From contig NZ_QPJD01000007.1 of NCBI RefSeq assembly GCF_003337375.1, forward strand, positions 124,001 through 188,000: 64,000 bases of DNA, given 5' to 3'. The DNA is from Paenibacillus prosopidis (lineage in GTDB: Bacteria > Bacillota > Bacilli > Paenibacillales > Paenibacillaceae). A model generated the notes under the pieces. It was given only the letters and a program-made list of their open reading frames with translations. It made no database searches and was not told the origin of the DNA. Below are positions 35,041 to 44,256 of this stretch, one piece after another; positions within the stretch are counted from its first letter, which is position 1, and each line of letters begins with the position of its first letter. The translations under genes and the position numbers were made by a program.

Positions 35041-35931
35041 CTACTTCTCTACAGCATCGCGGAGTCCGCCTTTACGCCAAGCCATGATCCTCCTCTCGAC
35101 TAATTTCAGTAAGTAGGAGAACAAGCTGTATTCTAAGCCGATAAGAATGATGGCTACGAACATATTGGTTATTTTGAAATAGTTTCTTGCGTCTACGATG
35201 ATATAGCCGAGTCCCGATTTCGCGCCCATCATTTCAGAGACGATGAGAGCGGAGAACGATAAGCCGAGGCTCACTTGTGCGCCGACGAGAAAATTCGGAA
35301 TAGCGGAAGGCAGCATCACTCTCGTAAAAATTTGCCGCTCCGTCGCACCCAAGCTGAGCGCTGACCGGATTAACGTGGAGGGCACTGATTTGAAGCCGTC
35401 GAGCGTATACACCAGCACCGGTATAAAAGTCGTCCATGCGATGAGCAGCACCTTCGGAAACTCGCCTATGCCGAACCAAATAATAAACAGCGGCAGCAAG
35501 GCTAGCGCCGGAATCGGTCCGACCAGATTCAGAATCGGCGAAAACCAGCGTTCAACCGCCTTGAACTTGCTCATCACGACGCCGAGCGCAACCGCCACCG
35601 CGCTTCCGATCACAAAGCCGAGCAAGATTCGGATCGTACTGGAAATGATACTGTCCGTAATGATCCCTGTCTTCGCCAGCTCCCAGCCTTCCGACAGCAG
35701 TACGGTCGGAGCAGGCAGAAAGTTTGGATTAAAAAACTTTGCCGATTCATTTACTCTGGAAAACAGCTCCCATAGTACAAAGAACAGCAACGAGGGGAGT
35801 ATGTTGTATTTTTGAAAAAATGTACCGGACGCAGCGGGGCGCTTCCCGCGCACCTGCTTGCCGATAACGGTTGTTTCAGCTGACGCGAGCGATCCGGCAT
35901 CCTTCACTGTCGGCCATTTTGCTCCATTCAT
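35041..35931 (-). CDS. ABC transporter permease (SsuC/TauC type)
   Basis: A 296-residue inner-membrane subunit with about six membrane segments. The EAA loop is visible in LIRSALSLGATERQIFTRVM, followed by LPSAIPNFLVG. The first 45 residues form an unusually long cytoplasmic tail. The ATG overlaps the TAA of the ATPase gene by one base (TAATG), with AGGTGG upstream, so the two subunits are translationally coupled. Confidence 0.9.
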   Translation of the reverse strand: MNGAKWPTVKDAGSLASAETTVIGKQVRGKRPAASGTFFQKYNILPSLLFFVLWELFSRVNESAKFFNPNFLPAPTVLLSEGWELAKTGIITDSIISSTIRILLGFVIGSAVAVALGVVMSKFKAVERWFSPILNLVGPIPALALLPLFIIWFGIGEFPKVLLIAWTTFIPVLVYTLDGFKSVPSTLIRSALSLGATERQIFTRVMLPSAIPNFLVGAQVSLGLSFSALIVSEMMGAKSGLGYIIVDARNYFKITNMFVAIILIGLEYSLFSYLLKLVERRIMAWRKGGLRDAVEK

Positions 35932-36692
35932 TACGAACCCACCTTTGCAGAAGCCAGCTCCAAATGCTCTTCGTCCATCAGAACGCGTTCGATTCGGCTC
36001 ATCATTTCACCGAAGCCAGCCGAATGCGACGAGCGCGGATGCTTAATGCCAACTTCAAAAATTTCCGCAATCTCGCCATGCTTCATGACGACAACGCGGT
36101 CCGCCAAATAAACGGCCTCGCTAATGCTGTGCGTCACGAACAAAATAGTCGGCTTCAGCTGGCTGCAAATCTTCTGCAGCTCGATGCGCATCGTCTCTCT
36201 TGTCAGCACGTCAAGAGCGCCGAACGGCTCATCCATGAGCAAAATATCCGGGCGGCTGGCGAGCGCCCTCGCAATACCGACGCGCTGCTTCATCCCGCCC
36301 GACAGCTCCCCCGGGTAATGCGAAGCATATGGCTCCAGTCCGACCAGCTTCAAAAACTCTTTGGCCGTTTCCTTCGCCTGCGCTTTCGGCATCTTCTGCA
36401 CCTCGGGACCGAACGAAATATTGTCAAGCACCGTCATCCAGGGGAACAAAGCATGATCCTGAAACACCATGCCCCGCGATTTCGACGGCCCCTTGACCGC
36501 TTCGCCGTCAACCGTTATTTCTCCCTCATCAGGCAGTAAGTAGCCTGCAATCATATTCAACAGCGTCGATTTGCCGCATCCGCTATGGCCTAATATGCAT
36601 ATAAACTCGTGAGAGTGAACAGTGAGATCTACTTTTTTCAAAATCGATCTGCTGCCGAAGCTCTTTCCAACCTGGCGCACTTCCAATTTCAT
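35931..36692 (-). CDS. ABC transporter ATP-binding protein (SsuB/TauB type)
   Basis: A 253-residue ATPase. Walker A GHSGCGKST (residues 36-44), Q-loop GMVFQDHALFPW, signature LSGGMKQR, Walker B ILLMDEPFGALD and the switch His in FVTHS are intact. GAGG lies close to the ATG. It is the first gene of the ABC operon and diverges from pucR, with a 218-base shared control region between them. Confidence 0.93.
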   Translation of the reverse strand: MKLEVRQVGKSFGSRSILKKVDLTVHSHEFICILGHSGCGKSTLLNMIAGYLLPDEGEITVDGEAVKGPSKSRGMVFQDHALFPWMTVLDNISFGPEVQKMPKAQAKETAKEFLKLVGLEPYASHYPGELSGGMKQRVGIARALASRPDILLMDEPFGALDVLTRETMRIELQKICSQLKPTILFVTHSISEAVYLADRVVVMKHGEIAEIFEVGIKHPRSSHSAGFGEMMSRIERVLMDEEHLELASAKVGS

Positions 36693-36910
36693 TACCTCAA
36701 CCCCAATCCATTTAAATGTTAACTTAACTTACATGTATCGGTGATGTATAGCTAAATCATAATCCCATTCCACCCAAATGTCATTGTGCACATTAGCCAA
36801 AAATCACCATAACTCGTTGAATATCATGAACAATTAGACATTTACAGCTGGAAAAATAAATGATATATTCATGTAATAAAATATAACATTGGTGCAAGGG
36901 TGGTGCTGTC
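36693..36910. promoter_or_regulatory. Divergent control region between the ABC operon and pucR
   Basis: No gene. Very A+T-rich. TATATT near 36865 and TATAAC near 36885 are possible -10 elements for pucR. A GTTAACTTAAC repeat lies near 36718. No operator can be defined with confidence. Confidence 0.4.
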
Positions 36911-38569
36911 ATGCTGCTCAAGGAGCTCATATCTCTCCCCGTTTATGCGAATGCAAAAGTGGTTGCCGGTCACGAAGGCATGACAAATAGCGTCCAATCG
37001 GTCAATATCATGGACGCACCTGATATTATTCATTATTTGAAGCCGCAGGAGCTGCTTCTAACGACTGGCTATGCGATGAAGGATCATCCGGATGCATTGC
37101 TTGCCCTCGTTACGAATATGTCCGGCGTCGGCTGCGCCGGTCTGGCGATTAAGACAAAAAGATTTCTTCAGGAGGTTCCTGGGGATGTGCTGCAGCGTGC
37201 CAATGAGCTGCAGTTTCCCATTATCGAGCTTTCCTTGGAGCAATCACTCGGCGATATATCCAATTATTCTTTGAGCCATATATTAGAGAAGCGCACGGAC
37301 GAACTGCATTATGCCCTCTCGACGCACAAGCAGTTTTCTCAAATGATTATGCAGGGCAAAAGCACGCAGGAAGTCATTGAAGCCTTGTCCCAGCTTATCG
37401 ACTCGCCGGTCATGCTGATTAACCAGCATATGGAGCTGCTCTTTCACTCAAGCTCTCTATTCGAGCAGTTCTACATCGGCCTGCTGCCAAAGCTTCAAGC
37501 CGAGCTTGCCGCGCTCTCCTCCCCTATCTCATTTACAATGGAGCTTGCAGATACCCCTTACTCGGCAGCCGAGCTTCACCCCATTGTTACCTTTCAGCTG
37601 GAAGGCTTCTTGATCGCCCTGAGCAGCGACAACGCTAAGCAGCTGAGTAACTTAACCAAACATGCGATGGAGCAGGCCGCCAACGTCATCGGGCTTGAGC
37701 TTATGAAGAAGCAAGCAGTCAAGGAACGGTCGCGCCGGTACAAAAATGAGTTTTTCTCCGACTTTGTCGACGGACTAATCACCTCGGAGCAGGAGCTTAT
37801 GCACCGCAGCAAAAACTACGGCCTGCTTAATCATCCCGTTTATATTAGCGTCGTCGCCAAACGCGATACGTCTTACGATCTGCTGCGTGCGTCCAGCGCC
37901 ATGGAGTCGGACGGCCGTTTTATTTCCGAACGTGATCGGCATTATAACTTGTTGAAGAGCGAGTTTTCCAAGTTTGATCTGCGCTTTGTGCTGTTTACGA
38001 AGAACGAATACTTCTGCTTCCTTATCGCACTGCATGCCGGGCAAGACGTTACGGAGGAGGGCAAGGAGAGCAAATTCGTAGAGCAGCTGAAGCTCATTGT
38101 TGGCAATTTGGGCGCAACGCACGGCATCCCCATTTCCATGGGCATCGGTAATCCGGTATCTCAGCTGCCCGACATTCCCCTCTCCTACAAGGAAGCAGTC
38201 GAAGCGCTGCAAACCGGCTATGATGCGCGCAAGAAACAGTTCGTCCAGTCGTACCGTGCCAAAAACTTCAATAACCTGCTGCGGATGATTCCAAAGGAAG
38301 AGTTAAAGGAGTATTACGAGGAAACGTTCAAGGACCTGCTCCATATTGAAGGGAAAGAGCGCAGCGATTTACTGAAAACGCTTAGCACCTTCTACGATAC
38401 GCATTGCCAGCTTGCGGAGACAGCCAAGCAGCTGTTCGTCCACCGCAACACCGTCACTTACCGTCTCGAAAAATGCCAAAGGCTCACCGGCCGGGATCTG
38501 CGCGATCCCGTCGAGAGCCTTCGTTTCCGTACTGCCTTCTCCATGGAGCCGCTCGTCTTGTCGGATTAA
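36911..38569 (+). CDS. pucR: PucR-family transcriptional regulator
   Basis: A 552-residue regulator with the PucR sensor domain at the N-terminus (about 1-120, LPVYANAKVVAGHEG, YLKPQELLLTTGYAM), a GGDEF-like CdaR middle domain (about 300-420) and a C-terminal helix-turn-helix (AETAKQLFVHRNTVTYRLEK). In Bacillus PucR activates purine-catabolism genes and responds to allantoin-type compounds. Its place opposite the ABC operon and near allB-allC-pucG supports that role here. Its stop codon overlaps the stop of the convergent YheC gene (shared TTAA). Confidence 0.9.
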   Translation: MLLKELISLPVYANAKVVAGHEGMTNSVQSVNIMDAPDIIHYLKPQELLLTTGYAMKDHPDALLALVTNMSGVGCAGLAIKTKRFLQEVPGDVLQRANELQFPIIELSLEQSLGDISNYSLSHILEKRTDELHYALSTHKQFSQMIMQGKSTQEVIEALSQLIDSPVMLINQHMELLFHSSSLFEQFYIGLLPKLQAELAALSSPISFTMELADTPYSAAELHPIVTFQLEGFLIALSSDNAKQLSNLTKHAMEQAANVIGLELMKKQAVKERSRRYKNEFFSDFVDGLITSEQELMHRSKNYGLLNHPVYISVVAKRDTSYDLLRASSAMESDGRFISERDRHYNLLKSEFSKFDLRFVLFTKNEYFCFLIALHAGQDVTEEGKESKFVEQLKLIVGNLGATHGIPISMGIGNPVSQLPDIPLSYKEAVEALQTGYDARKKQFVQSYRAKNFNNLLRMIPKEELKEYYEETFKDLLHIEGKERSDLLKTLSTFYDTHCQLAETAKQLFVHRNTVTYRLEKCQRLTGRDLRDPVESLRFRTAFSMEPLVLSD

Positions 38570-39579
38570 CGCTTGCCGGTTCGCATGTGCGGAGGAGCAG
38601 GCAATCGCCCAGTCGATCGCTCAGGCAATAGCCCCTGCTTCGCCTTCAGGCAGTTCATTCGGTACGTTCTGCCATAAGCCTTGCCGTATCGGATGATTTT
38701 GCGGAGCATCGACTGATCGCTAAGCAGCGCAAAGGGACAATGGTCAGGATGCGTGTTCACTTCCAATATCCACGGCTTCAGCTTGCTGTCGAGAGCAAAA
38801 TCGACGCCAATTTCCATGATGCCGGGATAAGCCTGGCGCAGCCGCTTAGCCGTCTTGACGCCGATGCTGTCCATTTTCTTCATCAAAGCTATCCGCTTGG
38901 CGGTATTTGCGTGGCTGCCGAGCAGAAACGCAGTCGGATAAATCGTACCGCCCTGACTGCCGTTCGTCACAATTTTGCGGGGATGGGCAACTCTGCTTAT
39001 CGTTCCGGTCGCTTCCCAGCCGCCGTGCGGCGCCCGCTGGACAACAAGACGCGTATCGAACGGCCTGCCGCTGTGCTTAATCAGATGAATGCCTTTTTGC
39101 ACCAAATACGGCTTGCCCTTCGTATCCCTCAAGATCGAGCGGTAGGCTGATTCATAGTTAGAAAAGTCTGATCTCTTCTCATCAAGCTGGTACACGAAGC
39201 TTTTTTTACGGCCAGTCTTCCCCGCTATTATTCTTTCCACCTTCATGACGCCGTGCCCTTGCGAGCCGCGATTTGGCTTGATGTACACCATGCCGAATTT
39301 TAGCAGCATCGTACGCAAGCTGACCTTCGTCATTCTTTTCGTCAACGGGATATGCCTGCGCAGCATGGGGTTCGCCCGCAGCACCTTTGTTTTCGCCCAT
39401 TTGTCCGAGATCCGGCTTCCTCTCTTGCCTGATAACACTATGTTCGTTCGCTTCAACCGCTTCCCTGGCTTCCTTATCTTCCTTATCTTCCTTATCTTCC
39501 TTATCTTCCTTATCTTCCTTATCTTCCTTATCTTCCTTATCTTCCTTATCTTCCTTATCTTCCTCAACTTCCTTCTCAT
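38566..39579 (-). CDS. YheC/YheD-family ATP-grasp protein with (Arg-Lys-Ile)10 repeat
   Basis: A 337-residue protein annotated in relatives as endospore coat-associated. The ATP-grasp core shows VYIKPNRGSQGHGVMKVE, FDTRLVVQR, IGVDFALDSKLKPWILEVN and the final NTHP motif. The family N-terminus (SGKRGSRISDKWAKTKVL) begins near residue 50. Before it lies a strongly basic stretch of ten Arg-Lys-Ile triplets encoded by a 9-bp minisatellite. The ATG at 39579 follows GGAGGG at eleven bases and lies upstream of the repeat, so the basic tail is translated. Substrate unknown. Confidence 0.85.
   Translation of the reverse strand: MRRKLRKIRKIRKIRKIRKIRKIRKIRKIRKIRKIRKPGKRLKRTNIVLSGKRGSRISDKWAKTKVLRANPMLRRHIPLTKRMTKVSLRTMLLKFGMVYIKPNRGSQGHGVMKVERIIAGKTGRKKSFVYQLDEKRSDFSNYESAYRSILRDTKGKPYLVQKGIHLIKHSGRPFDTRLVVQRAPHGGWEATGTISRVAHPRKIVTNGSQGGTIYPTAFLLGSHANTAKRIALMKKMDSIGVKTAKRLRQAYPGIMEIGVDFALDSKLKPWILEVNTHPDHCPFALLSDQSMLRKIIRYGKAYGRTYRMNCLKAKQGLLPERSTGRLPAPPHMRTGKR
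39472..39561 (-). repeat. 9-bp minisatellite, ten perfect copies, in frame
   Basis: CCTTATCTT on the plus strand repeated ten times without a mismatch. The unit is a multiple of three, so copy-number change lengthens or shortens the Arg-Lys-Ile tail without breaking the frame. Confidence 0.95.
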
Positions 39580-39741
39580 TCGATCCTGCTCCCTCCGTTC
39601 TATAACCTCTTATTACAATACGAAGCTTTTTCAAAATGGATTTAGGCCGCTGTCGGCATAAGCCGAACCAACAAGCTGTTTCGACATATGCTTAAGTAAC
39701 TCGTTCAGCTGATATGCTGTCTTTTAGGAGGCTCAGATTGC

Positions 39742-40962
39742 ATGTTGCGATTAAACACGCTTCAGCAGCAAATCGATCTAATTTGCCGTTTCCACCCTTG
39801 GTATGGCGCTCTGCTTACGCAAAAAGGGATAGACCCTCGGCATACGGAGCTTTCCGAGCTTCCGCTAATGACAGAGGATATTTTGGCGCATTATTATTTC
39901 ACGCAAGAAAGCAGGACAGAGGCTGGCTTGTCCGTATACAAGACTTCAGGCACCTCATCGGGCATTCGCAAGGCGATCTACTATTCGGAGGAAGACGATG
40001 AAAGCTATATAGAAAGCAAGACGGCGTGCTTTCAGGAATGGCTTGAAGGCAGCTTGGCCGATGTAAAAAAAGCGCTGGCGGATATGGGAACCGGACACGC
40101 GGCCAGCACGGCGCTGACGATCTTCGGGCGGCTTGGCTTGCAAGCAGATTCATTGTCGTATGCTTTGCCGATCGAAGATCATATCGAAGGGCTTCAACGT
40201 TTTCAGCCGGATCTGCTTTATACGATGCCGTCCATCTTGGATGCTATCGTTGCCGCTGCGCCGGAGCCGGGCCATTTTGGCATAAAGAAAATAATCCTCG
40301 TTGGCGAAATCGCGCCCCTCGAATGGCAGGCGAACATGGCTGAGCGGTTCGGTATCGGGACAGGCGATATTTTGGATACGTACGGCTCGATCGAGATCGG
40401 TGCCATCGCCTCCTACTCGCATGTGCTTGGTCAGTACGTCATTACGGACGGCATTTATGCGGAAGCTGTGCCCGCCGAGCAAATCGATCCGCGGTTTGAG
40501 CCCTTGCAGGACAACGAAGCCGTTCTTGTGCTCACTTCATACGTGCGCTCTATGTTCCCGGCTATACGGTTCGTCACCTACGATGTCGTGCGCGACTTTC
40601 AAACGGTTGAGGTGAACGGTCAGCGGAGGCAATGCTTCAGCTGTATTTCGAAACGAATCGGAACGGATCTGAAGCACGGCGAGAAGATCAGCTTGTATGA
40701 TATCGAAAACGTTGTGAACCAATTTGTTAAGGATGCGGAGCTTCGTGTACGGCTGCGTGACAATAAGCTCTCCGTTCGTATCAAAAGCAAATCTCTGAGA
40801 GAGGAGCTGCTCGTTCATATTCAGAACGCTATTGAGCATAAAATTGCGGAGATCGGTCAAATGATTCAAAACCGCATGCTTTCCGGCATAGAGGTGACAC
40901 GCGCAGCGGAGGATGAACAGCTTGAGCGCGGGACGGTGAAATCCAAAAAACTTTATTTCTAA
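39742..40962 (+). CDS. Adenylate-forming enzyme (phenylacetate-CoA ligase-like)
   Basis: A 406-residue member of the PaaK/CapK branch of adenylate-forming enzymes. The P-loop-like motif TSGTSSGIRKA lies at residues 68-78, an A5-type motif DTYGSIEIG near 212, and the C-terminal small domain ends with a conserved Lys context (GTVKSKKLYF). It should activate a carboxylate as acyl-AMP. AGGAGG is ten bases before the ATG. It is the first gene of an operon with SbnA- and SbnB-like genes (15-base gap to the next start), so it may activate diaminopropionate or an acid joined to it. The substrate cannot be deduced. Confidence 0.8.
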   Translation: MLRLNTLQQQIDLICRFHPWYGALLTQKGIDPRHTELSELPLMTEDILAHYYFTQESRTEAGLSVYKTSGTSSGIRKAIYYSEEDDESYIESKTACFQEWLEGSLADVKKALADMGTGHAASTALTIFGRLGLQADSLSYALPIEDHIEGLQRFQPDLLYTMPSILDAIVAAAPEPGHFGIKKIILVGEIAPLEWQANMAERFGIGTGDILDTYGSIEIGAIASYSHVLGQYVITDGIYAEAVPAEQIDPRFEPLQDNEAVLVLTSYVRSMFPAIRFVTYDVVRDFQTVEVNGQRRQCFSCISKRIGTDLKHGEKISLYDIENVVNQFVKDAELRVRLRDNKLSVRIKSKSLREELLVHIQNAIEHKIAEIGQMIQNRMLSGIEVTRAAEDEQLERGTVKSKKLYF

Positions 40963-40977
40963 GAGGTGCTGCAGCCT

Positions 40978-41949
40978 GTGAGGAAAAATTTGTTGTCTAT
41001 AATCGGAAATACGCCGCTCATTCAGCTGTCAAACCTATTTACGGGTGACCGCGGCATTCAAGTGCATGCCAAGCTCGAGCTGATGAATCCGAACGGCAGC
41101 GCCAAGGACCGTTCCGCTTTGCGCATCATTACGGCCGCATGGGACGAAGGATTAATTAAACCCGGCTCGGTTATTGTAGAGTCGAGCTCAGGTAATATGG
41201 CCATTAGCCTCGCGGCTATATGCTCCTATCTCGGCATGCGGTTCATAAGCGTCATTGATCCGAAGACGACGGAACAGAACATCCGGATTATGCAAACGTA
41301 TGGTGCGGAAATCGAGTATGTTGCCGAGCCTGATGCTGCGACGGGCGAGTTTCTGCCCGCCCGGCTGCAGCGGGTCCAGCAGCTGCTGGACCGCATCCCG
41401 AACAGCTATTGGCCGAATCAATACGCGAACAAGTACAACTATTTATCCCATTATGAAGGTACGATGAGTGAAATTGCAGCGCAGCTGGAGCGTGTCGATT
41501 ACGTGATAGGCGGCGTCAGCACCTGCGGTACGATGCTTGGCTGCGCCAAATATATAAACGACCATGGTCTTCCGACAAAAGTCGTTGCCGTCGACGCGGC
41601 AGGCAGCGTTATTTTTGGCGGGGCGAAGGCCAGCCGCCGGTTTCCCGGTCTTGGCGCAGGGATTGTCCCCCCTTTCGGCCAGACCAAATTCATGGACCGT
41701 GCCATTAACATAACGGACCTGGACATGGTTATCGCCTGCAGAATGCTCGTCCGGAAGGAATCGATTTTGGTCGGCCCCTCCTCGGGCGCAGTTATTTCCG
41801 CCATGAAAGCGATCGAGCATGAAATACCGGACGACTCGGTGTGCGCCGTTATTTTGCATGACCGTGGAGAGCGTTATATGGATACGGTATATAACGATGC
41901 ATGGGTGGAGCAGCAATTCGGCAAAAACATTTTACAATCGAAAGGATAG
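40978..41949 (+). CDS. sbnA: SbnA-like N-(2-amino-2-carboxyethyl)-glutamate synthase
   Basis: A 323-residue PLP enzyme of the cysteine synthase fold. In Staphylococcus SbnA joins O-phospho-L-serine and L-glutamate. Visible features: IIGNTPLIQL, PLP Lys43 in NPNGSAKDRSA, ESSSGNMAISLA and the phosphate-loop GGVSTCGTMLG. Relatives with true cysteine synthase activity are an alternative, but SSSGNM and the SbnB partner argue for SbnA. I chose the GTG at 40978 because AGAGGTG lies nine bases upstream; an in-frame GTG four codons earlier overlaps that site. Confidence 0.85.
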   Translation: MRKNLLSIIGNTPLIQLSNLFTGDRGIQVHAKLELMNPNGSAKDRSALRIITAAWDEGLIKPGSVIVESSSGNMAISLAAICSYLGMRFISVIDPKTTEQNIRIMQTYGAEIEYVAEPDAATGEFLPARLQRVQQLLDRIPNSYWPNQYANKYNYLSHYEGTMSEIAAQLERVDYVIGGVSTCGTMLGCAKYINDHGLPTKVVAVDAAGSVIFGGAKASRRFPGLGAGIVPPFGQTKFMDRAINITDLDMVIACRMLVRKESILVGPSSGAVISAMKAIEHEIPDDSVCAVILHDRGERYMDTVYNDAWVEQQFGKNILQSKG

Positions 41950-41954
41950 TGTCC

Positions 41955-42935
41955 GTGCTATATCTCGGTGATGAACATATACGCAGCATTGGATTGCACT
42001 GGGAGCAGCTTGTTGATTGCGTGGAAGATGCGGTACAGGTCGTTGATTCGGGCGACTATGCACAGCCGCTAAAGCCTTACTTACGTTACAAAAACCCGCA
42101 AAACCGGATCATTGCCATGCCCGCCTACGTCGGAGGGCCGGTACAGACGGCCGGAATGAAATGGATCGCCAGCTTTCCGGGCAATATCGATGAAGGTTTG
42201 CCGCGGGCGCACAGCATTACGCTCTTAAATAAAGCCGATACCGGCTTGCCCTATGCTATGCTTAATACGCCATTGCCAAGCGCTGCACGAACGGCAGCCG
42301 TTAGCGGCCTGCTCATTCGTCATTATTTGAAGGCTAATGCGGCGCGGCGGTTCCGGCTAGGCATCATTGGCTTCGGTCCGGTGGGACGGCTTCATTACGA
42401 TATGTGCTGCCAGCTGTTCGGCAGCCGGTTGGACGCGGTATACGTATACGATATTCGCAGCCCGGCTCTGGACAGTCCGGATCTCAGCAGCGTCCCGAAG
42501 GAATTACGCAGCCGGACGAAGCTCTCTGGCAGCTGGCAGCAGTTATATAGCGAATGTGATCTCATAATTACGTGTACGGTAAGCAGCCAGAGATATATTG
42601 ACCAACCTCCCGCTCCGGGAAGCCTGCTGCTTGATGTGTCGCTCCGGGACTATTCGTCCGCTGCTATCGGCGGTATTGAAGCCATTATTGTGGACGACTG
42701 GGAAGAGGTTTGCCGGGAAAATACCGATATTGAGCTGCTGCACCGGGAGTGCGGGTTAACGAAGGCGGATACCCGCTCATTAGCGGATGTTGTATGCCGC
42801 AGTGCGCTGACGGCGTTCCGGCCAGAGGACCCCGTGTTATTTTGCCCTATGGGTATGGCCGTGTTCGATATAGCTGCTGCTCATTATTTCGTTATGCGGG
42901 CGGAAGCGCTCGGCATTGGCATTCGGGTAAAGTGA
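41955..42935 (+). CDS. sbnB: SbnB-like oxidative hydrolase (ornithine cyclodeaminase family)
   Basis: A 326-residue NAD-dependent enzyme. In staphylococci SbnB splits the SbnA product into L-2,3-diaminopropionate and 2-oxoglutarate. The substrate half shows MPAYVGG and GMKWIASFPGN; the Rossmann motif is GIIGFGPVGRLHYD. The GTG at 41955 has AAAGGA at suitable distance and gives the usual family N-terminus (LYLGDEHIRSIGL); a GTG at 41949 overlaps the stop of sbnA. A terminator follows the gene, closing a three-gene cassette. Confidence 0.85.
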   Translation: MLYLGDEHIRSIGLHWEQLVDCVEDAVQVVDSGDYAQPLKPYLRYKNPQNRIIAMPAYVGGPVQTAGMKWIASFPGNIDEGLPRAHSITLLNKADTGLPYAMLNTPLPSAARTAAVSGLLIRHYLKANAARRFRLGIIGFGPVGRLHYDMCCQLFGSRLDAVYVYDIRSPALDSPDLSSVPKELRSRTKLSGSWQQLYSECDLIITCTVSSQRYIDQPPAPGSLLLDVSLRDYSSAAIGGIEAIIVDDWEEVCRENTDIELLHRECGLTKADTRSLADVVCRSALTAFRPEDPVLFCPMGMAVFDIAAAHYFVMRAEALGIGIRVK

Positions 42936-42952
42936 CCGGCTCCTGAAACAAA

Positions 42953-42994
42953 AAGAAAGGCAGTTAGCGTGTCGCGGGCGCTATCTGCCTTTCT
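42953..42994 (+). terminator. Terminator of the sbnA-sbnB operon
   Basis: AAGAAAGGCAG-TTAGCG ... CGCTA-CTGCCTTTCTT, a long stem shortly after the stop codon. It can act in both directions and may also serve the convergent IDEAL-domain gene. Confidence 0.8.
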
Positions 42995-42998
42995 TCCA

Positions 42999-43370
42999 TT
43001 AACGGCTTACCGGACCCAACCGATTATGGTAAAAGGGAAATGGTTTGGATTGATCATCGGCTTGGACGGAATCATTTTGAATGGCTTTCAGCGTATCCGT
43101 CAGCTCCATAAACCAGGCTTCATCCCATGTAGCCAGTGCCATATCGATTAAATTTTGGACAAGCTGGGCATCATCTAACGTAAGCTCCTGCATCTTTTTG
43201 AGCCAATGCTCACGTACCGCAACGATTTTCCCTTTTACATCTTCATTATCAGAATGAACGACATACACAGTTGCGAATCCTTGTACGGCATCGATCGACT
43301 GAATAAACCCTTGGATGAGCTCTCCGTCTTTCGTTTTGCCCTTTACCCAGTCACTTATATTCAATTTCAT
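42999..43370 (-). CDS. IDEAL-domain protein
   Basis: A 123-residue cytosolic protein. The C-terminal part contains LIDMALATWDEAWFMELTDT (about residues 75-95), which fits the IDEAL domain found in Bacillales stress and competence-linked proteins. The N-terminal half (WVKGKTKDGELIQGFIQSI) is a small beta-rich region. The ATG at 43370 has AGGTGG nine bases upstream, and upstream codons are not conserved in style. Function unknown. Confidence 0.7.
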   Translation of the reverse strand: MKLNISDWVKGKTKDGELIQGFIQSIDAVQGFATVYVVHSDNEDVKGKIVAVREHWLKKMQELTLDDAQLVQNLIDMALATWDEAWFMELTDTLKAIQNDSVQADDQSKPFPFYHNRLGPVSR

Positions 43371-43621
43371 CCTTCTACACCACCTATCCATAATAGTAAG
43401 GAGATACGTTAACTGTAATAAATTTAAATACATTTGGAGTAAAAAAGTAGACGATGCACTTTTCGTTAACCGTACCGTCTTGTTTGCGTTACTCTTACTG
43501 TAAGTTTAATAGTTACAGTTTGATTTGTCAAGTTATCGTATCGTCTAAATATCGCACTGACGAACTATGCTTCTTTCTGATAAGATGGAGATGCTTTATG
43601 ATACGAAGGAGGAAAATAGGC

Positions 43622-44029
43622 ATGGTAAATTTAGCGGAAGTTAATTATTTAGCCGTATTGATTGCCACCGTTGCGACGATGGCACTCGGCTTCTTGTGGT
43701 ATTCCCCGGTTTTGCTGGGCAATGCTTGGGTGAAGCAGCGCGGCATGAAAATGGAGGACATCTCAGGCGGGGGGCCGCTCACTTATGTATTGACAGCGTT
43801 AACCGCACTTGGCGGCGCGTTTATTTTGGCGCTATTGCTGACGCTTGCAGATGAAGCTACGGTGGCGGCCGGTTTGATCGTCGGACTTCTGGTCGGCATA
43901 AGCGTATCACTTAAAATCGGCATGAACTACCTGTTCGAAGGACATAAGCTGGGCCTGTATTTCATCACGATCGGCTACCACCTCGTGTCGTATGCGATAG
44001 CTGGTCTGATCATCGGCTGTATGCAGTAG
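43622..44029 (+). CDS. DUF1761 membrane protein
   Basis: A 135-residue protein with four predicted membrane helices. The N-terminal helix contains GFLWYSPVLLGNAWVKQRG, the signature of DUF1761. GGAGG at nine bases supports the ATG at 43622. Monocistronic. Function unknown. Confidence 0.82.
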   Translation: MVNLAEVNYLAVLIATVATMALGFLWYSPVLLGNAWVKQRGMKMEDISGGGPLTYVLTALTALGGAFILALLLTLADEATVAAGLIVGLLVGISVSLKIGMNYLFEGHKLGLYFITIGYHLVSYAIAGLIIGCMQ

Positions 44030-44256
44030 TAAGCTAGTGAAGCTGCTCTCGACTCAACTACATAATTAACGAAAAAAAGAGGCGCTATTCGCTTATTTTG
44101 AGGAAAAAAGTTACATTAGCGGAATGAATCGGCGTTATTCACCCAGTTAAGCCACTTTAAAGTGACGATTGGCCGGTATAACGCCTTAAATTTCCGCTAT
44201 TATTTGCAGCAATCCCGCAAGGCCCCCCCATTTCCGCCGTAACTTCCTCTCGCCGC
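44030..44256. other. Intergenic region with short dispersed motifs
   Basis: No gene. Contains three related segments (GGCGCTATTCGCTTATTTT, GGCGTTATTCACCC and, inverted, GTATAACGCC), which look like a small intergenic repeat family. No clear terminator. Confidence 0.4.

Noticed and set aside
39206..39634. 142-codon frame with (Asp-Lys-Glu)n over the YheC gene
   Set aside because: Same strand, other frame of the 9-bp minisatellite. After the repeat it shows no family similarity, while the (Arg-Lys-Ile) frame runs into the conserved ATP-grasp protein.
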